From: Acidobacteriota bacterium
GTDB lineage: Bacteria > Acidobacteriota > Terriglobia > Terriglobales > Acidobacteriaceae
Length of the DNA: 38,500 nt
Direction of reading: 5' to 3'
NCBI GenBank assembly: GCA_003224905.1
Contig: QIAA01000163.1
Coordinates: 1-38,500, forward strand
Below, one piece after another: positions 24,556 to 34,424 of the stretch. How positions within the stretch are numbered: the stretch's first letter is position 1; each line of letters starts with the position of its first letter. The position numbers and the translations under genes were made by a program. The notes under the pieces were generated by a model. The model was not told where the DNA came from. It searched no databases and worked only from the letters and a program-made list of their open reading frames with translations.

Positions 24556-27549
24556 TCAGCGCGTTGGCTGCGCGCTCAGCGCGGCGTACTCGCGCTTGGC
24601 CTCCTGCGCGGGAACGAAATCGGGATCGGCGTTCTTCCAGATATCGAGAAGCTGCTGGTAGCTGCGGGTTGCGGCGGCTTTGTCGAAATGCGATTGGGCG
24701 CGGGCGGTTCCTAAAAGGCACAGGGCGTAATCGGGCGTCTGGGTGGCACCGCTGCCTTCTGACAAGCTCCAGCCACGATAGCGTAGTCCGGATTGGAATG
24801 ACGTGGCGGCTTGCTGCCACTCACTATTCTCGAGCGAAGCCCGGCCAAGAAGTTGTGGCGCCTTGGATACCAGCATATATGGACCGATAGGCGCGAGCAG
24901 TTCGGAAACTTGACGAGGCCGGTGCTGCGCAAGCGCGATACCCGCTTTTACTTCCGGCAAATAGATCTCGTTTACCAGTGTGTTCGCCGGAGCTGCAGCG
25001 GCAAGGCGCTCCATTTCCTGCAAGGCAGGACCTGATTCACCGCATAGAGCGAGGGCCAGTGCAGCATTGGGAACCGTGGCTACCGAGCGGTCGAGGATCA
25101 AGCTTCGGCGTGCGGTCTCGCGAGCAGGCACGCAATTCGCAGCCAGGGCGTCGTGCAGGGCCTTGAACGCATAGACGCCGCCAGCCGCATCGGGTAGATG
25201 CTGCTGTTCGATTCGTTGCGCTGCATGTTCCCACTGCTGGTCGGCGGTGTGAATCTTACCCAAAAAGAAATTGATGGTGCCGGTCGCAATCTCGACCCCA
25301 AATCCATCCGGACGGTTGGCGGCCCATTGCAGCTCTTTGTCCCAATCGGGGCGGTTTTCCATGAAGTTGTCGAGCAGGGCATTCAGATGGTAATTGACGT
25401 CATCGCTGCCGCCCTGTTCCAGCGCCTCTTTCAGATACCGTTCCCCTTCCGGCAACCGGTCGAGCGCAAGCGAGGTACCGGCTGCATTATTGGCGGCGAC
25501 GTTATTCCACTTGGCAACTTCCCAGGCTTTTTGCGAACCGGCTGCAGCCTGCTCTAGATCTCCGATGATCTGGTAGGTGGTGGCAAGATTGTTCCAGGCA
25601 GCTGCGTCACGCGGGTATGTGGCTACGAAGAGCTTGTAAGACTCCAAGGCCTTGGGAAGATCGAATTGCTGCAGCGCATATTGAGATTCGATATACATGC
25701 GTTCGCGCTCAGTGACGCGCTGCCGCAAGTCGTAGGCTTTTCGCAGATACTCCAGGGCCTTGGTGGTGGCGCCCTGATTTCCGTACACGACGCCCAGCCG
25801 CGCATATCCCATGGCGAAATTTGGGTCGAGACGGACAGCTTGTTCATAGAAGGTAGACGCCTGGGGAAAATCGCGGCCCATGCGGTGCTCGTCTTCGCCG
25901 AGGGAGAATGCGTGAAAGGCTTGCAGGGAAGCGGTAGTCACATTTGTATAGGGAGTGGACAGTTTCTGGATCGAAACCAGAGATTCGCCAAGGCGGGCAC
26001 GGAATTCTGTGGCGGCATTGGACACGGCGGCGAGCACTCCGGCTTTATCGGGAGCCGTGACCTGTTCGCGGGCGAAGACATCTCCAGTAGCGCAGTTCAC
26101 GGCGTTGATGGAAATCACATAAGAGGAGCCCAAGGGAGCGATAGTTCCTGACAGATATGCCTTGACGCCCAGGCGCTGGCCGATCTGCTGCGCCAGCTCC
26201 GGCGTGATTCGCTGATCTTTGTTTTGTCCCAGATATTGCAGATTGTTGTGCAGCTCGGCGTCACTAACCAGTTGGATGAGCGGCGATTGTTCGAGCTGGA
26301 TCGCAAGCGCTTCCTTCAGGGTCGCATCGAATACGCTATCACCTGTGTTGTTAGTGAAATCGGCCAAAATTAACTGGTCTTTGTCGGTGAGCTTTGGCGC
26401 CTGGTGCGCGCGCCAGTAGAACCCGCCAGCCACGGCCAGCGCGACCAATACGACCATTGCTGGCGCTATGATTTTCCAATTCACGCGAGGTCGCCCGGCA
26501 ACGGCGGTGATGCCGGAAGCGGAAGTAGTCTGCGCCGCTGGTACTGCGGGTGTGCTGGTTGCAGAGATCGTTGCCACCGCCGGAGCCGGGCCGCTAATAG
26601 CCTGCATCGCGGGAACTGCCGGCATTGTTCCTGATGCCGCCTGAGACAGCGGTATTGCAGTTGATGAAGGCGTGCTCTCGCGCTGGCCAGAAACCAGATC
26701 CCGTTTCAGGCGCAACAACTCGGATTTCATGTCGGCCGCGTGCTGGTATCGTAGCTCGCGGTCCTTCTCCAGAGCGCGGTTAATGATGTCCTCGAGCTTC
26801 GGCGGGAGGTCGGGGTTTAGCCGCACGGGAGCGACGGGAGCGCGATTCATGATGCCCTCGAATATCACGCCCGAAGTTTCGCCGCGAAACGGCAAAGCTC
26901 CGGTGGCCATTTCATAGAGCACGACTCCGAAGGAAAACAGGTCGGTGCGTACATCAAGCGGTTTACCGCGAACCTGCTCCGGCGACATGTAGGCGACTGT
27001 GCCCAGCGCTGATCCAGCGCTGGTGAGGTGTTCATGGCTCACTCCGGCTGTCGCTTCGCTCGCTCCTGTGGCAGTCAGGGCGCTGACTTTTGCCAAGCCG
27101 AAATCGAGAATTTTGGCGTGGTCGCGAGTGGTTACGAAGATGTTGGCCGGCTTGATGTCGCGATGCACGATCCCTTTGCTGTGGGCGGCGTCGAGTGCGT
27201 CGGCGATGTCGATGGAAAGCGTCAGCAGGGTTTCCAGGTCCAGAGGACGGTTGCCGATCAGGTGCTTGAGCGTCCGGCCTTCGAGATATTCCATGACGAT
27301 GAAGGCACGTCCGTTCTCCTCGCCAATGTCATAGATGGTGCAGATATTGGGATGGTTCAGGCCAGAAGCGGCCTGGGCTTCGCGGCGAAAGCGGCTAAGG
27401 GAGTGCGGATCGTTGGTGACATCATCGGGAAGGAACTTGAGGGCGACGAAGCGGTGCAGGCGCAAATCTTCGGCCTGGTAGACGACGCCCATCCCGCCGC
27501 CACCGAGTTTTTCAATCACTTTGTAGTGAGAGATAGTTTGGCCGATCAT
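24556..27549 (-). CDS. Membrane Ser/Thr protein kinase with long C-terminal TPR region
   Basis: 997 residues. The kinase domain (about 9-275) is complete: [14 protein letters not shown], Lys38, HRDIKPANI (D131), DFG at 149-151, [14 protein letters not shown] low-complexity Ala/Pro/Thr linker (about 288-355) precedes one transmembrane helix (359-377). Outside it follow a FlgO/CsgG-like alpha-beta domain ([16 protein letters not shown] to about 520) and many TPR-like helical repeats. It is longer than the other two kinases mainly through extra TPRs. Signal and substrate unknown. ATG 27549 has no clear ribosome binding site; its own promoter lies in the 73-base gap behind the next kinase gene. 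Confidence 0.95.
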   Translation of the reverse strand: MIGQTISHYKVIEKLGGGGMGVVYQAEDLRLHRFVALKFLPDDVTNDPHSLSRFRREAQAASGLNHPNICTIYDIGEENGRAFIVMEYLEGRTLKHLIGNRPLDLETLLTLSIDIADALDAAHSKGIVHRDIKPANIFVTTRDHAKILDFGLAKVSALTATGASEATAGVSHEHLTSAGSALGTVAYMSPEQVRGKPLDVRTDLFSFGVVLYEMATGALPFRGETSGVIFEGIMNRAPVAPVRLNPDLPPKLEDIINRALEKDRELRYQHAADMKSELLRLKRDLVSGQRESTPSSTAIPLSQAASGTMPAVPAMQAISGPAPAVATISATSTPAVPAAQTTSASGITAVAGRPRVNWKIIAPAMVVLVALAVAGGFYWRAHQAPKLTDKDQLILADFTNNTGDSVFDATLKEALAIQLEQSPLIQLVSDAELHNNLQYLGQNKDQRITPELAQQIGQRLGVKAYLSGTIAPLGSSYVISINAVNCATGDVFAREQVTAPDKAGVLAAVSNAATEFRARLGESLVSIQKLSTPYTNVTTASLQAFHAFSLGEDEHRMGRDFPQASTFYEQAVRLDPNFAMGYARLGVVYGNQGATTKALEYLRKAYDLRQRVTERERMYIESQYALQQFDLPKALESYKLFVATYPRDAAAWNNLATTYQIIGDLEQAAAGSQKAWEVAKWNNVAANNAAGTSLALDRLPEGERYLKEALEQGGSDDVNYHLNALLDNFMENRPDWDKELQWAANRPDGFGVEIATGTINFFLGKIHTADQQWEHAAQRIEQQHLPDAAGGVYAFKALHDALAANCVPARETARRSLILDRSVATVPNAALALALCGESGPALQEMERLAAAAPANTLVNEIYLPEVKAGIALAQHRPRQVSELLAPIGPYMLVSKAPQLLGRASLENSEWQQAATSFQSGLRYRGWSLSEGSGATQTPDYALCLLGTARAQSHFDKAAATRSYQQLLDIWKNADPDFVPAQEAKREYAALSAQPTR

Positions 27550-27576
27550 GCGAAGGCGCCGAAAACTTAGGCTGCA

Positions 27577-27605
27577 ATGTTAGGGAGGGTGGGTTGAGAA
27601 GTCAA
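27577..27605 (-). promoter_or_regulatory. Promoter of the 24556 kinase gene (TTGACT-N17-TAACAT)
   Basis: Minus strand: -35 TTGACT at 27605-27600, 17-base spacer, -10 TAACAT at 27582-27577. Predicted start near 27570, 21 bases before ATG 27549. Identical hexamers and spacing to the 21031-21059 promoter. Confidence 0.6.
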
Positions 27606-27622
27606 CGCGGCCTCGCGGACGA

Positions 27623-29845
27623 TCACGCCTTGGCTACGGCGCTCTCCGGAAATAATTGTTCGAACTCCGGGTCGCCGAGAAGCAGGGCTAAATCGGGGTC
27701 GCGACGGGCCCAGCGCGCGTCGTGATAGCCGGCGCTCCAGGCTTTCTTGATCGCATCCAAGGCTTCAGTCTTTTGCTTCAACACACAATAATTGCAGGCG
27801 GCGTTATAGAGAACAGTAGCATCGTTGGGACGCAAGGCCACCGCCAGGCTGGTCTCACGCAGCGCATCTTCTGACCGGTCCATGCAGGCGTAATCTACCG
27901 CCAGCAGAATGCGCGCCCGCGCGTCCTCGGGAACGTGCTTCAGATGGGTCTCCAGCGCGAGAATCTCGCGTTGCCGGAACGTGCGCAAGGCTTCTTCCTT
28001 GCCCAGCGCCCCCAGAGAGTTCTGGATGGGCACATACACGTTGTAGTCGGTGCCGCTTGCCTCCACCGCCTCTTCCGCGATGTCGGCTACTTCCTGGTAT
28101 CTCCCCGAGGCGAACAGCGTGCGCAAGAGAATGTAGTACGCGCCCTCCGTGTCGCGCTTACGTTCGATCGCTTTGCGGGCGCACATGACGGCGTGGTCGT
28201 ACTGCGCGCTGGCATAAAGAATCCAGGCGTTTGCTACCTGCACTTCCGGTAAGTCGGGATTCAGAGCCACCGCCTTCTGCGAAGCCATCATGGCGCGTTC
28301 CATCCAGGTGGTGTCGCGCTGATAGTGATAATGGAATTCCGCGCAGACGTTGGCAATCGCGGCATGGGCGAGGGCAAAGTTGGGATCTTGCGCGACCGCG
28401 TTTTCGAACATCTGCAGGGCGAATTCCATGTCCTGCCGCGTGAGCCGTCGCGCATAGCTCTTGCCGCGCAGATAGAGGTCGTACGCCTCCATGTTCTCGG
28501 TGGGCTTCGCAGCCAAAGCCTCCTGCTCTTGCGGCGATAGCGTAATGCGCAGCGCTTGCGCGATCTTGCGGGCAATTTCATCCTGGACTTCGAACACATC
28601 CTTCATTTCACGGTCGTAGCGCTCTGACCACAGAGGAAAATCGGTGTTGGTATCGATCAGCTGCACATTGATCCGCAGCCGGTTGCCAGAGCGCCGTAAA
28701 CTTCCCCCCAGAACGTAAGCCGCTTTGAGTTGCTGCCCGATCTGCGCCGGCGTCACCTGCTTATCGCGATAGACCAGCACGGTGGGGCGGGAGAAAATCT
28801 TCAGGCCGCGAATTTTGGAAAGCTCGGTAATGATGTCCTCGGTAATTCCGTCGCGGAAGTATTCGTCTTCTTTCACGCCGCTGATATTTTCGAAATAGAG
28901 CACGGCGACCGAGCGCTCGAGTTGCTTGCCGGCGGCTCGCGCTGTGCCGCTGTCCGCCACGCGGCGGTGCCCGGACTCGAAATCGCGCTTCAGGCGCGTC
29001 AGGTCCGTCTTCAGATCGTTCGCCGTCTGGTAGCGCAGGGTGCGGTCCTTCTCCAGGGCTTTTTCCAGAATGCGGGCAAATTCCGGCGGCACATTCGGGT
29101 TCAACTGCGTGACCGGAGCCGGATCGCGATTCAAAATGGCTTCGTAAATCACGGCGGAGGTTTCGCCGGCAAAAGGCAGGACGCCGGTCGCCATCTGGTA
29201 GAGGACCGTGCCCAGCGAAAACAAATCGCTGCGCGCGTCCGCCAGTTGCCCGCGCGCTTGCTCGGGCGACATGTAGGAGACGGTGCCCACCGTGCTGCCC
29301 GGGCTGGTCAGTTCGTCCGGCGTGGCTCGGGTTTCCAGTTGATCCGCCTCCCGGGTGCTGCGGAGGCGCTCCATCTTCGCCAGGCCAAAGTCGAGGATCT
29401 TGGCCTGCCCTCGAGGCGTGACAAAAATATTGGCCGGCTTGATATCGCGGTGCACGATGCCTTTGGCGTGAGCGGATTCCAGCGCGTCGGCAATCTGAAT
29501 TCCGAGGGTCAGCAGTTGCTGCATCTCCATCACCTGGCGCCCCAGGAACTGGGCCAGTGATTCGCCCTCCAGCAACTCCATCACAATGAAGCGCTGCGCC
29601 CCGTGCTGTTCGATCGAGTAAACCGTGCAGATGTTCTGATGGTTCAGCGCCGAGGCTGCCCGTGCTTCCCGCTGAAAGCGTTCTAGAGCAAGAGAATCCT
29701 GCGCCAGATCATGAGGCAGGAATTTGAGCGCGACGCGCCGTCCCAGGTTCGTGTCTTCGGCTTCGTAGACCACTCCCATGCCGCCGCTGCCCAGCTTGCG
29801 GACGACTTTGTAGTGCGCGAGAGTTTGATCAACCAGAGAATCCAT
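27623..29845 (-). CDS. Soluble Ser/Thr protein kinase with FlgO-like domain and TPR repeats
   Basis: 740 residues. The kinase domain is complete: [14 protein letters not shown], Lys41 in [15 protein letters not shown] (D134), [16 protein letters not shown]. The domain after the kinase ([21 protein letters not shown], about 315-440) is the same FlgO/TolB-N-like fold as in its neighbours, followed by TPRs (for example [29 protein letters not shown]). Unlike the other two kinases, no transmembrane helix separates kinase and sensor parts, so the whole protein should be cytoplasmic. It is followed after 73 bases by the next kinase gene, which has its own promoter. ATG 29845 has no ribosome binding site. 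Confidence 0.95.
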   Translation of the reverse strand: MDSLVDQTLAHYKVVRKLGSGGMGVVYEAEDTNLGRRVALKFLPHDLAQDSLALERFQREARAASALNHQNICTVYSIEQHGAQRFIVMELLEGESLAQFLGRQVMEMQQLLTLGIQIADALESAHAKGIVHRDIKPANIFVTPRGQAKILDFGLAKMERLRSTREADQLETRATPDELTSPGSTVGTVSYMSPEQARGQLADARSDLFSLGTVLYQMATGVLPFAGETSAVIYEAILNRDPAPVTQLNPNVPPEFARILEKALEKDRTLRYQTANDLKTDLTRLKRDFESGHRRVADSGTARAAGKQLERSVAVLYFENISGVKEDEYFRDGITEDIITELSKIRGLKIFSRPTVLVYRDKQVTPAQIGQQLKAAYVLGGSLRRSGNRLRINVQLIDTNTDFPLWSERYDREMKDVFEVQDEIARKIAQALRITLSPQEQEALAAKPTENMEAYDLYLRGKSYARRLTRQDMEFALQMFENAVAQDPNFALAHAAIANVCAEFHYHYQRDTTWMERAMMASQKAVALNPDLPEVQVANAWILYASAQYDHAVMCARKAIERKRDTEGAYYILLRTLFASGRYQEVADIAEEAVEASGTDYNVYVPIQNSLGALGKEEALRTFRQREILALETHLKHVPEDARARILLAVDYACMDRSEDALRETSLAVALRPNDATVLYNAACNYCVLKQKTEALDAIKKAWSAGYHDARWARRDPDLALLLGDPEFEQLFPESAVAKA

Positions 29846-29856
29846 GGAGGCGAGCC

Positions 29857-29886
29857 AGTATGATGGACGGGCAAAGCCCAGGTCAA
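29857..29886 (-). promoter_or_regulatory. Promoter of the 27623 kinase gene, implying a near-leaderless mRNA
   Basis: Minus strand: TTGACC at 29886-29881, 18-base spacer, CATACT at 29862-29857. The predicted start is only about 5 bases before ATG 29845, which fits the absence of a ribosome binding site. Confidence 0.4.
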
Positions 29887-29986
29887 GCGAGAAGGATGGG
29901 CACCGCGTCCTGGTTTGCCGTGCGATTCGCTCGTGCGTCCCTAGCGTTCCTAAGCCGCAACGGCCTTGTTAACCGGCTAGCGCAAA

Positions 29987-30181
29987 CTAATCCTTCAAAC
30001 CCGATTCAGAATTGTTGCGAAACTCGGAAACTTTGCCGCCGTTGAACAATTTGCGGCGGGCCTTCTCCTCGCGCTCCAAAGTAGCGTTCAGCTCGTTAAC
30101 GATACGCAGCAGTTCATCCGTATCCTTAGCGGCAATTGCAGCATTGCAGAGTTCTCGCCAGTCTTTTTGAACGTCAGCCAT
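29987..30181 (-). CDS. Small helical hypothetical protein
   Basis: 64 residues (MADVQKDWRELCNAAIAAKD). It is predominantly helical and charged, with a heptad-like stretch ELLRIVNELNATLEREEKARR that could form a coiled coil. GGAGGTG just before ATG 30181 is an excellent ribosome binding site. I recall similar short proteins in other Acidobacteriota but know no function. It stands alone upstream of the kinase cluster, on the same strand. Confidence 0.7.
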   Translation of the reverse strand: MADVQKDWRELCNAAIAAKDTDELLRIVNELNATLEREEKARRKLFNGGKVSEFRNNSESGLKD

Positions 30182-30274
30182 TAGGCACCTCCGTGGGTTT
30201 TGGGGCCACCCCGCAACGATCTGGTGCGAGCGACCTGGGCCGAGGTCAAACTGTTTATGAAGTCTTCGAAGGTG

Positions 30275-30598
30275 TCAGGCGAGTGGAGGAGGACGGTTGT
30301 ACTGTACGGCAAAGGCAACCGCCTCGATTATGGGAGCGGAGGCTGTGCGTAAGTGTGATGTTACGTTTACGAGCAGGCCAGGCTGGAATGCGCGGGCAGG
30401 CGCAATGATGGAATCCGAGCCGGCATTATCAAAATAGGACCTGTGGTCGTGAGCCAGGCGGGATCGAACTGCAGAAACGTGAGATGCGGGTCGCGAAAGA
30501 CTGGGTAAGCACGTGCGTGCCAGCAGGAAAGCGAGAAGTCCAACGCACACCAGCGCAGAACCGCGGCCGGTGTTCCGGATGGTCCGGAGCTTAAACAT
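30275..30598 (-). CDS. Small secreted or membrane-anchored protein with C-terminal YNRPPP
   Basis: 107 residues. An N-terminal hydrophobic stretch (about 13-32, ALVCVGLLAFLLA) serves as signal or anchor. A polar region with HDHRSYFDNAGSD follows, and the end is AVQYNRPPPLA. The motif combination HDHR-x-x-F-D plus C-terminal YNRPPP recurs, as I recall, in uncharacterised short acidobacterial proteins, which argues that the gene is real. The ATG 30598 start has no strong ribosome binding site; a small palindrome (ATGAGT-T-ACTCAT) lies right upstream. Function unknown. Confidence 0.6.
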   Translation of the reverse strand: MFKLRTIRNTGRGSALVCVGLLAFLLARTCLPSLSRPASHVSAVRSRLAHDHRSYFDNAGSDSIIAPARAFQPGLLVNVTSHLRTASAPIIEAVAFAVQYNRPPPLA

Positions 30599-30667
30599 AG
30601 GATGAGTAACTCATTACAGTGGATGAACACGGCCAGAGTTTGGTTGCTGTGAAAAATTCTTGCTGCC

Positions 30668-31369
30668 TCACTCAAGCAGCTCGGCGCAGGAGGAGATACA
30701 CAGATCCGGCTGGTGGGACGTGAGTTCTTCGATTGTGTAGGTGCCGGTGCAGACGGCGACTACCTGCGCGTCGACTTGGCGCGCGGCCTGGATGTCGGAA
30801 GGCGTATCGCCGATAAAACAAATTTCGGAGCGTTCGCCGAGCCGCCTTCTTACTTCGGCAACCGCGTTACAGAAAATCTCCACACGCATCTCGTGATCAT
30901 CGCTGAAGCAACCGAAGCTGAAAAAGTGGCGCAGGCCTGCCGCCTCGATCTTGTGCCACCCGACCGATTCGAGGTTACCGGAAGCAATTCCCAGCAGTTT
31001 CCCCGCAGACTTTAGTGAAGCGAGAATTTCGCGGATTCCGCAGCACACGGCGGGATTAATGGCGCTCGCATTTGCGTTCACTTCTCGACGGATGATCTGG
31101 AGAGCGGCAGGGAGTTTCATTTCAAAAGTACTGCCGACGATCCCGGCGCGTTCCAGCGAGGCACGCAGGATGCCGAGGTCAGTTTTGCCATGGTACGTAA
31201 TGCCATCGATGGTCGTGTCCACTCCGTAGACTTCCCGCATGGCGAGGTTCAGAGCGTTGTAATGGACCAGGTCGCGCGTCACGAGCAGTGTGCCGTCGAT
31301 ATCGAACAGGTAGGCATCGAAGTCCGTCCAGCGGAAGGCGTTGGATTGGGCGGATGTGGAGGAAGCCAT
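30668..31369 (-). CDS. HAD-superfamily phosphatase (phosphoglycolate phosphatase-like)
   Basis: 233 residues with the HAD motifs in order: DIDGTL (nucleophile D23, D25), a helical cap with YHGKTDLGILRASLERAG, LGIASGN (motif II Ser), and the metal-binding GDTPSDIQAAR (motif IV). The substrate cannot be assigned; phosphoglycolate or other small sugar phosphates are usual for this group. It starts seven bases after the ymdB-type gene ends, so the two form an operon. Confidence 0.88.
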   Translation of the reverse strand: MASSTSAQSNAFRWTDFDAYLFDIDGTLLVTRDLVHYNALNLAMREVYGVDTTIDGITYHGKTDLGILRASLERAGIVGSTFEMKLPAALQIIRREVNANASAINPAVCCGIREILASLKSAGKLLGIASGNLESVGWHKIEAAGLRHFFSFGCFSDDHEMRVEIFCNAVAEVRRRLGERSEICFIGDTPSDIQAARQVDAQVVAVCTGTYTIEELTSHQPDLCISSCAELLE

Positions 31370-31376
31370 GCGACAT

Positions 31377-32165
31377 CTAGCTCAGCATGATTCGTTCGAT
31401 CTTTCGCGCTTTGCCACTGCTTTCGTCACAATCGATTGTCACCGCGCACAGGCGCACATCACCGGTCGCAGGTTCAAAGCGCACGGGCATGTTGTTCAGG
31501 AAGCGCGCGATGATCAGCTCTTTTTTTACGCCGATCACACTGTCATAAGGTCCGGTCATGCCGACATCGGTGATATAGGCTGTGCCGCCGGGGAGCACGC
31601 GCTCATCCGCGGTGGGGATGTGGGTGTGCGTGCCGAGCACTGCGGTGACGCGGCCGTCGAGATACCAGCCGAGCGAGTTCTTTTCTGACGTTGCCTCGGC
31701 ATGAATATCGACCAGAATGACCTTGGCCTTGATTTCCTTGAGCAACTGATCGGCGACGCGAAAGGGATCATCATTGGCGGCCATAAAAACCCGCCCCTGA
31801 AGGTTGATGACGGCATAGGGCACATTGTTCTTGCGGCCTTCATAGACGCCCCAGCCCGGCATGCCAGTCGGATAATTTGCCGGGCGCAGGAGCCGGCGTG
31901 CGAGGCTTTCATTGCCGTCGGCACTTTGGAAGTAGTCGATGATCTCGCGCTTGTCCCAGACGTGATTGCCGGTGGTGAGCACATCGATTCCCAGCTCGAA
32001 CAGATCCTCCGCCAGCGGAGGGGTGATGCCGAAGCCGGCGGCAGCGTTTTCTCCGTTGGCGATGACGAGGTCGCTGCTGTGCTGTTTGACCAGCTCGGAG
32101 AGGTGCTCTTTGACTATGGTTCGGCCGGGGCGGCCGAAGATATCGCCGATGAAGAGAATGCGCAT
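31377..32165 (-). CDS. ymdB: YmdB/TIGR00282-type metallophosphodiesterase
   Basis: 262 residues. Members of this family hydrolyse 2',3'- and 3',5'-cyclic nucleotides; in Bacillus YmdB affects biofilm and motility decisions. Motifs: MRILFIGDIFGRPGR (first metal Asp), IANGENAAAGFG, LTTGNHVWDKREI, ILVDIHAEATSEK and GTHTHIPTADE; all metal ligands are present. I start at ATG 32165, since the frame upstream is open but falls into an inverted repeat with no family similarity. It is the first gene of a pair with the HAD phosphatase. Confidence 0.92.
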   Translation of the reverse strand: MRILFIGDIFGRPGRTIVKEHLSELVKQHSSDLVIANGENAAAGFGITPPLAEDLFELGIDVLTTGNHVWDKREIIDYFQSADGNESLARRLLRPANYPTGMPGWGVYEGRKNNVPYAVINLQGRVFMAANDDPFRVADQLLKEIKAKVILVDIHAEATSEKNSLGWYLDGRVTAVLGTHTHIPTADERVLPGGTAYITDVGMTGPYDSVIGVKKELIIARFLNNMPVRFEPATGDVRLCAVTIDCDESSGKARKIERIMLS

Positions 32166-32240
32166 GGGCAGGCTTTCTGCTTCGATCGTAACACGCGAGA
32201 TAACATTCGCACGTCTCAAGGATTGCGCGATCTCGGCACG

Positions 32241-32301
32241 TCCTCTGTGCCCCTCTGTGGTCAAGAGCCTTAAACCACAGAGCACAGAGGAACACAGAGG
32301 A
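32241..32301. repeat. Inverted repeat of CCACAGAG units
   Basis: Left arm (32241-32261) and right arm (from 32274) are reverse complements over 18 bases apart from a 3-base GGG insertion, around a 12-base spacer. The right arm carries an extra ACACAGAGGA unit. It lies between the ymdB-type gene and the solute-binding lipoprotein gene and could fold into a long RNA hairpin. Confidence 0.6.
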
Positions 32302-32329
32302 GAGGCAAAGTCAGAAACTCCTTAAGTAT

Positions 32330-33868
32330 TTAACGAATCAGTTCCGCTGTTTTCAGGAAGTCGTAATTGCCGGACGGATTCAGTGTGATGTTTCGCACCC
32401 GCTTCGAATGAATCAGTAGATTGTCCTGGTACCAGAGATTGATATAAGGAAGATCATCCGCCAGAATTCGCTGGATTTCGGCGTAGTGCTGCTTGCGAGT
32501 GTTCTGATCGAGCTCGGTGCGCGCCAGGTCGATCAGCTCATCCAGACGTGGGTTCGAATAGAAGCTGCGGTTGGCGCCATTGGGCGGGAATTTGCCGGAG
32601 TGGAAGACGTATTCGAAGATGTCCGGGTCTTCATTGCCGCCGATCCAGCGCAGGGAATAGAGCTGGAAGAGGCCGTGAGTGACGTCGGAAAAGAAAGTTG
32701 CGAACTCGAAGGTGCGGATGTCTAGAGCGATTCCAACTTCGCGGAGTTGCTGCTGCAGGACGGCTGCCATCAGGCGCGTTTCCTCTTCCGTAGAAGTTTT
32801 CATTGTCAGGTGGAAACGTACGCCGTTTACGGCGGGGTAGCCTGCCCGCTCCAGTAATTGCCGGGCACGTTCGGGATCACGTTTGTAGGTTGAGACATTT
32901 CCGTTGTATGCCCAGCTTTCGGGCGGGAGGATGCTGCTGGCGGGCCGGGCAAATCCACGCCGCAGATATTCGATCATCGGGTCGCGATCAATTGCATAGT
33001 TCAGGGCCTGGCGCACGCGAACGTCCTTGAGGACTGGATCGCGCGTATTGAAAGCCATATAGCTAAGGACAGTGCCGGGAGCCCGCATGACTTCCAGATT
33101 GGGATTGCGCTGCAAGGCCAACACCATGTCGGCTGTGAGAGCGTTGATGGCGATATCGGCGCTGCCTTTGCGAAGTTCGAGCGCGCGTGTCGTAGTGTCG
33201 GGCACAACCATGAAGCGCACCCGCTTGAGTTGAGCATAATCGCCCCAGTAATCGTCATTGCGTTCGACGATCACTTCTTTATCTAGTTGTGCGCTCAGGA
33301 AACGGAACGGCCCTGATCCGATTGGATGACTGCTCATTTCACCCAGGCTGCCGTAGGGCACGATGCCGATGGCGCCGTCGGACAGATTCCACAGGAGCGT
33401 AGCGAAGGGCTCCTTCATATGGAAAATGACCGTGTAATCGTCAGGCGCCTCGAGGTGATCTACAAAGCGGTAGGCGGCGGCCTTGGTGGTTCGAATCTTG
33501 TGTTCGAGGAGAGAATCGAAAGTCCACTTTACATCGCGAGACGTCAATGATTGGCCATTGTGAAATTTGACACCGTGATGCAGGTGGAAGATATAGGTGC
33601 GGGGGTCGGGGATCTCCCAGCGTTCGGCGAGTCCTGGAGCGACGTTCAGGTGTTCGTCGCGGGTGAGGAGGTCGTCGAAGATCAGATTATCGATGCGTTC
33701 GGAATAGGCGTCGATCCCGATGCGGGGATCGAGGTTGGTGGGGCTGCTTTCGATGATCATTACAAGGGTTTCAAGGTGGGGCGTCGAAGAGCAGGAGGGG
33801 AGCGACAATAATAGCGACAATAATAAGGAGAAAAAGACGGCTGTCGCGAACGCGCGCGTCGCGTACAT
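32330..33868 (-). CDS. Family 5 extracellular solute-binding lipoprotein (peptide ABC transporter type)
   Basis: 512 residues from ATG 33868. A lipoprotein signal with lipobox LPSC (Cys26) is followed by the full SBP_bac_5 fold: LVMIIESSPTNLDPRIG, LAERWEIPDPRTYIFHLHHGVKFHNG, TSRDVKWTFDSLL, VRQALNYAIDRDPMIEYL, and a C-terminal FYSNPRLDELIDLARTE plus YINLWYQ. Such proteins capture oligopeptides, nickel or opines for an ABC permease, but no permease or ATPase gene is in the window. The ATG overlaps the stop of the upstream DUF1697 gene (TGATG). Its position behind nagZ- and anmK-type genes suggests a muropeptide or cell-wall peptide ligand, which is inference. Confidence 0.92.
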   Translation of the reverse strand: MYATRAFATAVFFSLLLSLLLSLPSCSSTPHLETLVMIIESSPTNLDPRIGIDAYSERIDNLIFDDLLTRDEHLNVAPGLAERWEIPDPRTYIFHLHHGVKFHNGQSLTSRDVKWTFDSLLEHKIRTTKAAAYRFVDHLEAPDDYTVIFHMKEPFATLLWNLSDGAIGIVPYGSLGEMSSHPIGSGPFRFLSAQLDKEVIVERNDDYWGDYAQLKRVRFMVVPDTTTRALELRKGSADIAINALTADMVLALQRNPNLEVMRAPGTVLSYMAFNTRDPVLKDVRVRQALNYAIDRDPMIEYLRRGFARPASSILPPESWAYNGNVSTYKRDPERARQLLERAGYPAVNGVRFHLTMKTSTEEETRLMAAVLQQQLREVGIALDIRTFEFATFFSDVTHGLFQLYSLRWIGGNEDPDIFEYVFHSGKFPPNGANRSFYSNPRLDELIDLARTELDQNTRKQHYAEIQRILADDLPYINLWYQDNLLIHSKRVRNITLNPSGNYDFLKTAELIR

Positions 33869-34416
33869 CAGCGATAGCCCAGGGCGATCTGGTAGAGCTG
33901 ATTTACGGTTCTCCAATTGCGGGTGGTGGCGCGAACGGATAAAGCCTTTTCCAGAGCATTATTGGACAGCTTCGTTCTGCCATATCCGTTGGGGCAATAT
34001 AGATAGATTTCACGGCCGGAGGGGCGGAACTCGTCGCCGGCGGTTGCGAGCGGAGCTAATTTCTCCAGGGATGATGGCACGGGAGCTTGGGATAGAAATG
34101 TAACATGCAGCTTCGATAGATCGATTCTCTTCTCCTTCAGAAATGGACTGCTCCTGATGGTGTTGCCCATCTCCTCGGCTGTCCTCGACACAACAGTAAT
34201 AGCAAGGCCGAAAGCCACGACGATTTTCTTCTCGATTCTGTCGGACACTACGGACGAAGAGCGTAGTGCGGCACTAAAGATTACGTTTCCACTCTGGATG
34301 TAGGTTTGGACTCTTTCGAAGCCAAGCGACACCAGCGAGGTTTTGAGCTGGTCCATGCTAATTCGGTTGTGCGGGCCGAGATTGATTCCACGAAGAAGAG
34401 AGATGTAAACGGGCAC
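33868..34416 (-). CDS. DUF1697 family protein
   Basis: 182 residues, the usual size for the family. The opening YISLLRGINLGPHNRISMDQLKTSL and FERVQTYIQSGNVIFSA are diagnostic of DUF1697; the C-terminal NNALEKALSVRATTRNWRTVNQL also fits. Biochemical function is unknown. It begins eight bases after anmK and its stop overlaps the lipoprotein start, so it belongs to the same operon. Confidence 0.9.
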   Translation of the reverse strand: MPVYISLLRGINLGPHNRISMDQLKTSLVSLGFERVQTYIQSGNVIFSAALRSSSVVSDRIEKKIVVAFGLAITVVSRTAEEMGNTIRSSPFLKEKRIDLSKLHVTFLSQAPVPSSLEKLAPLATAGDEFRPSGREIYLYCPNGYGRTKLSNNALEKALSVRATTRNWRTVNQLYQIALGYR

Positions 34417-34424
34417 GCGCGCAC

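Noticed and set aside
28730..29560. 276-codon open frame on the plus strand
   Set aside because: Antisense shadow of the kinase domain at 27623-29845.
30602..30614. Palindrome ATGAGT-A-ACTCAT before the YNRPPP protein gene
   Set aside because: Short enough to occur by chance and overlapping the ribosome binding position; no second copy noticed.
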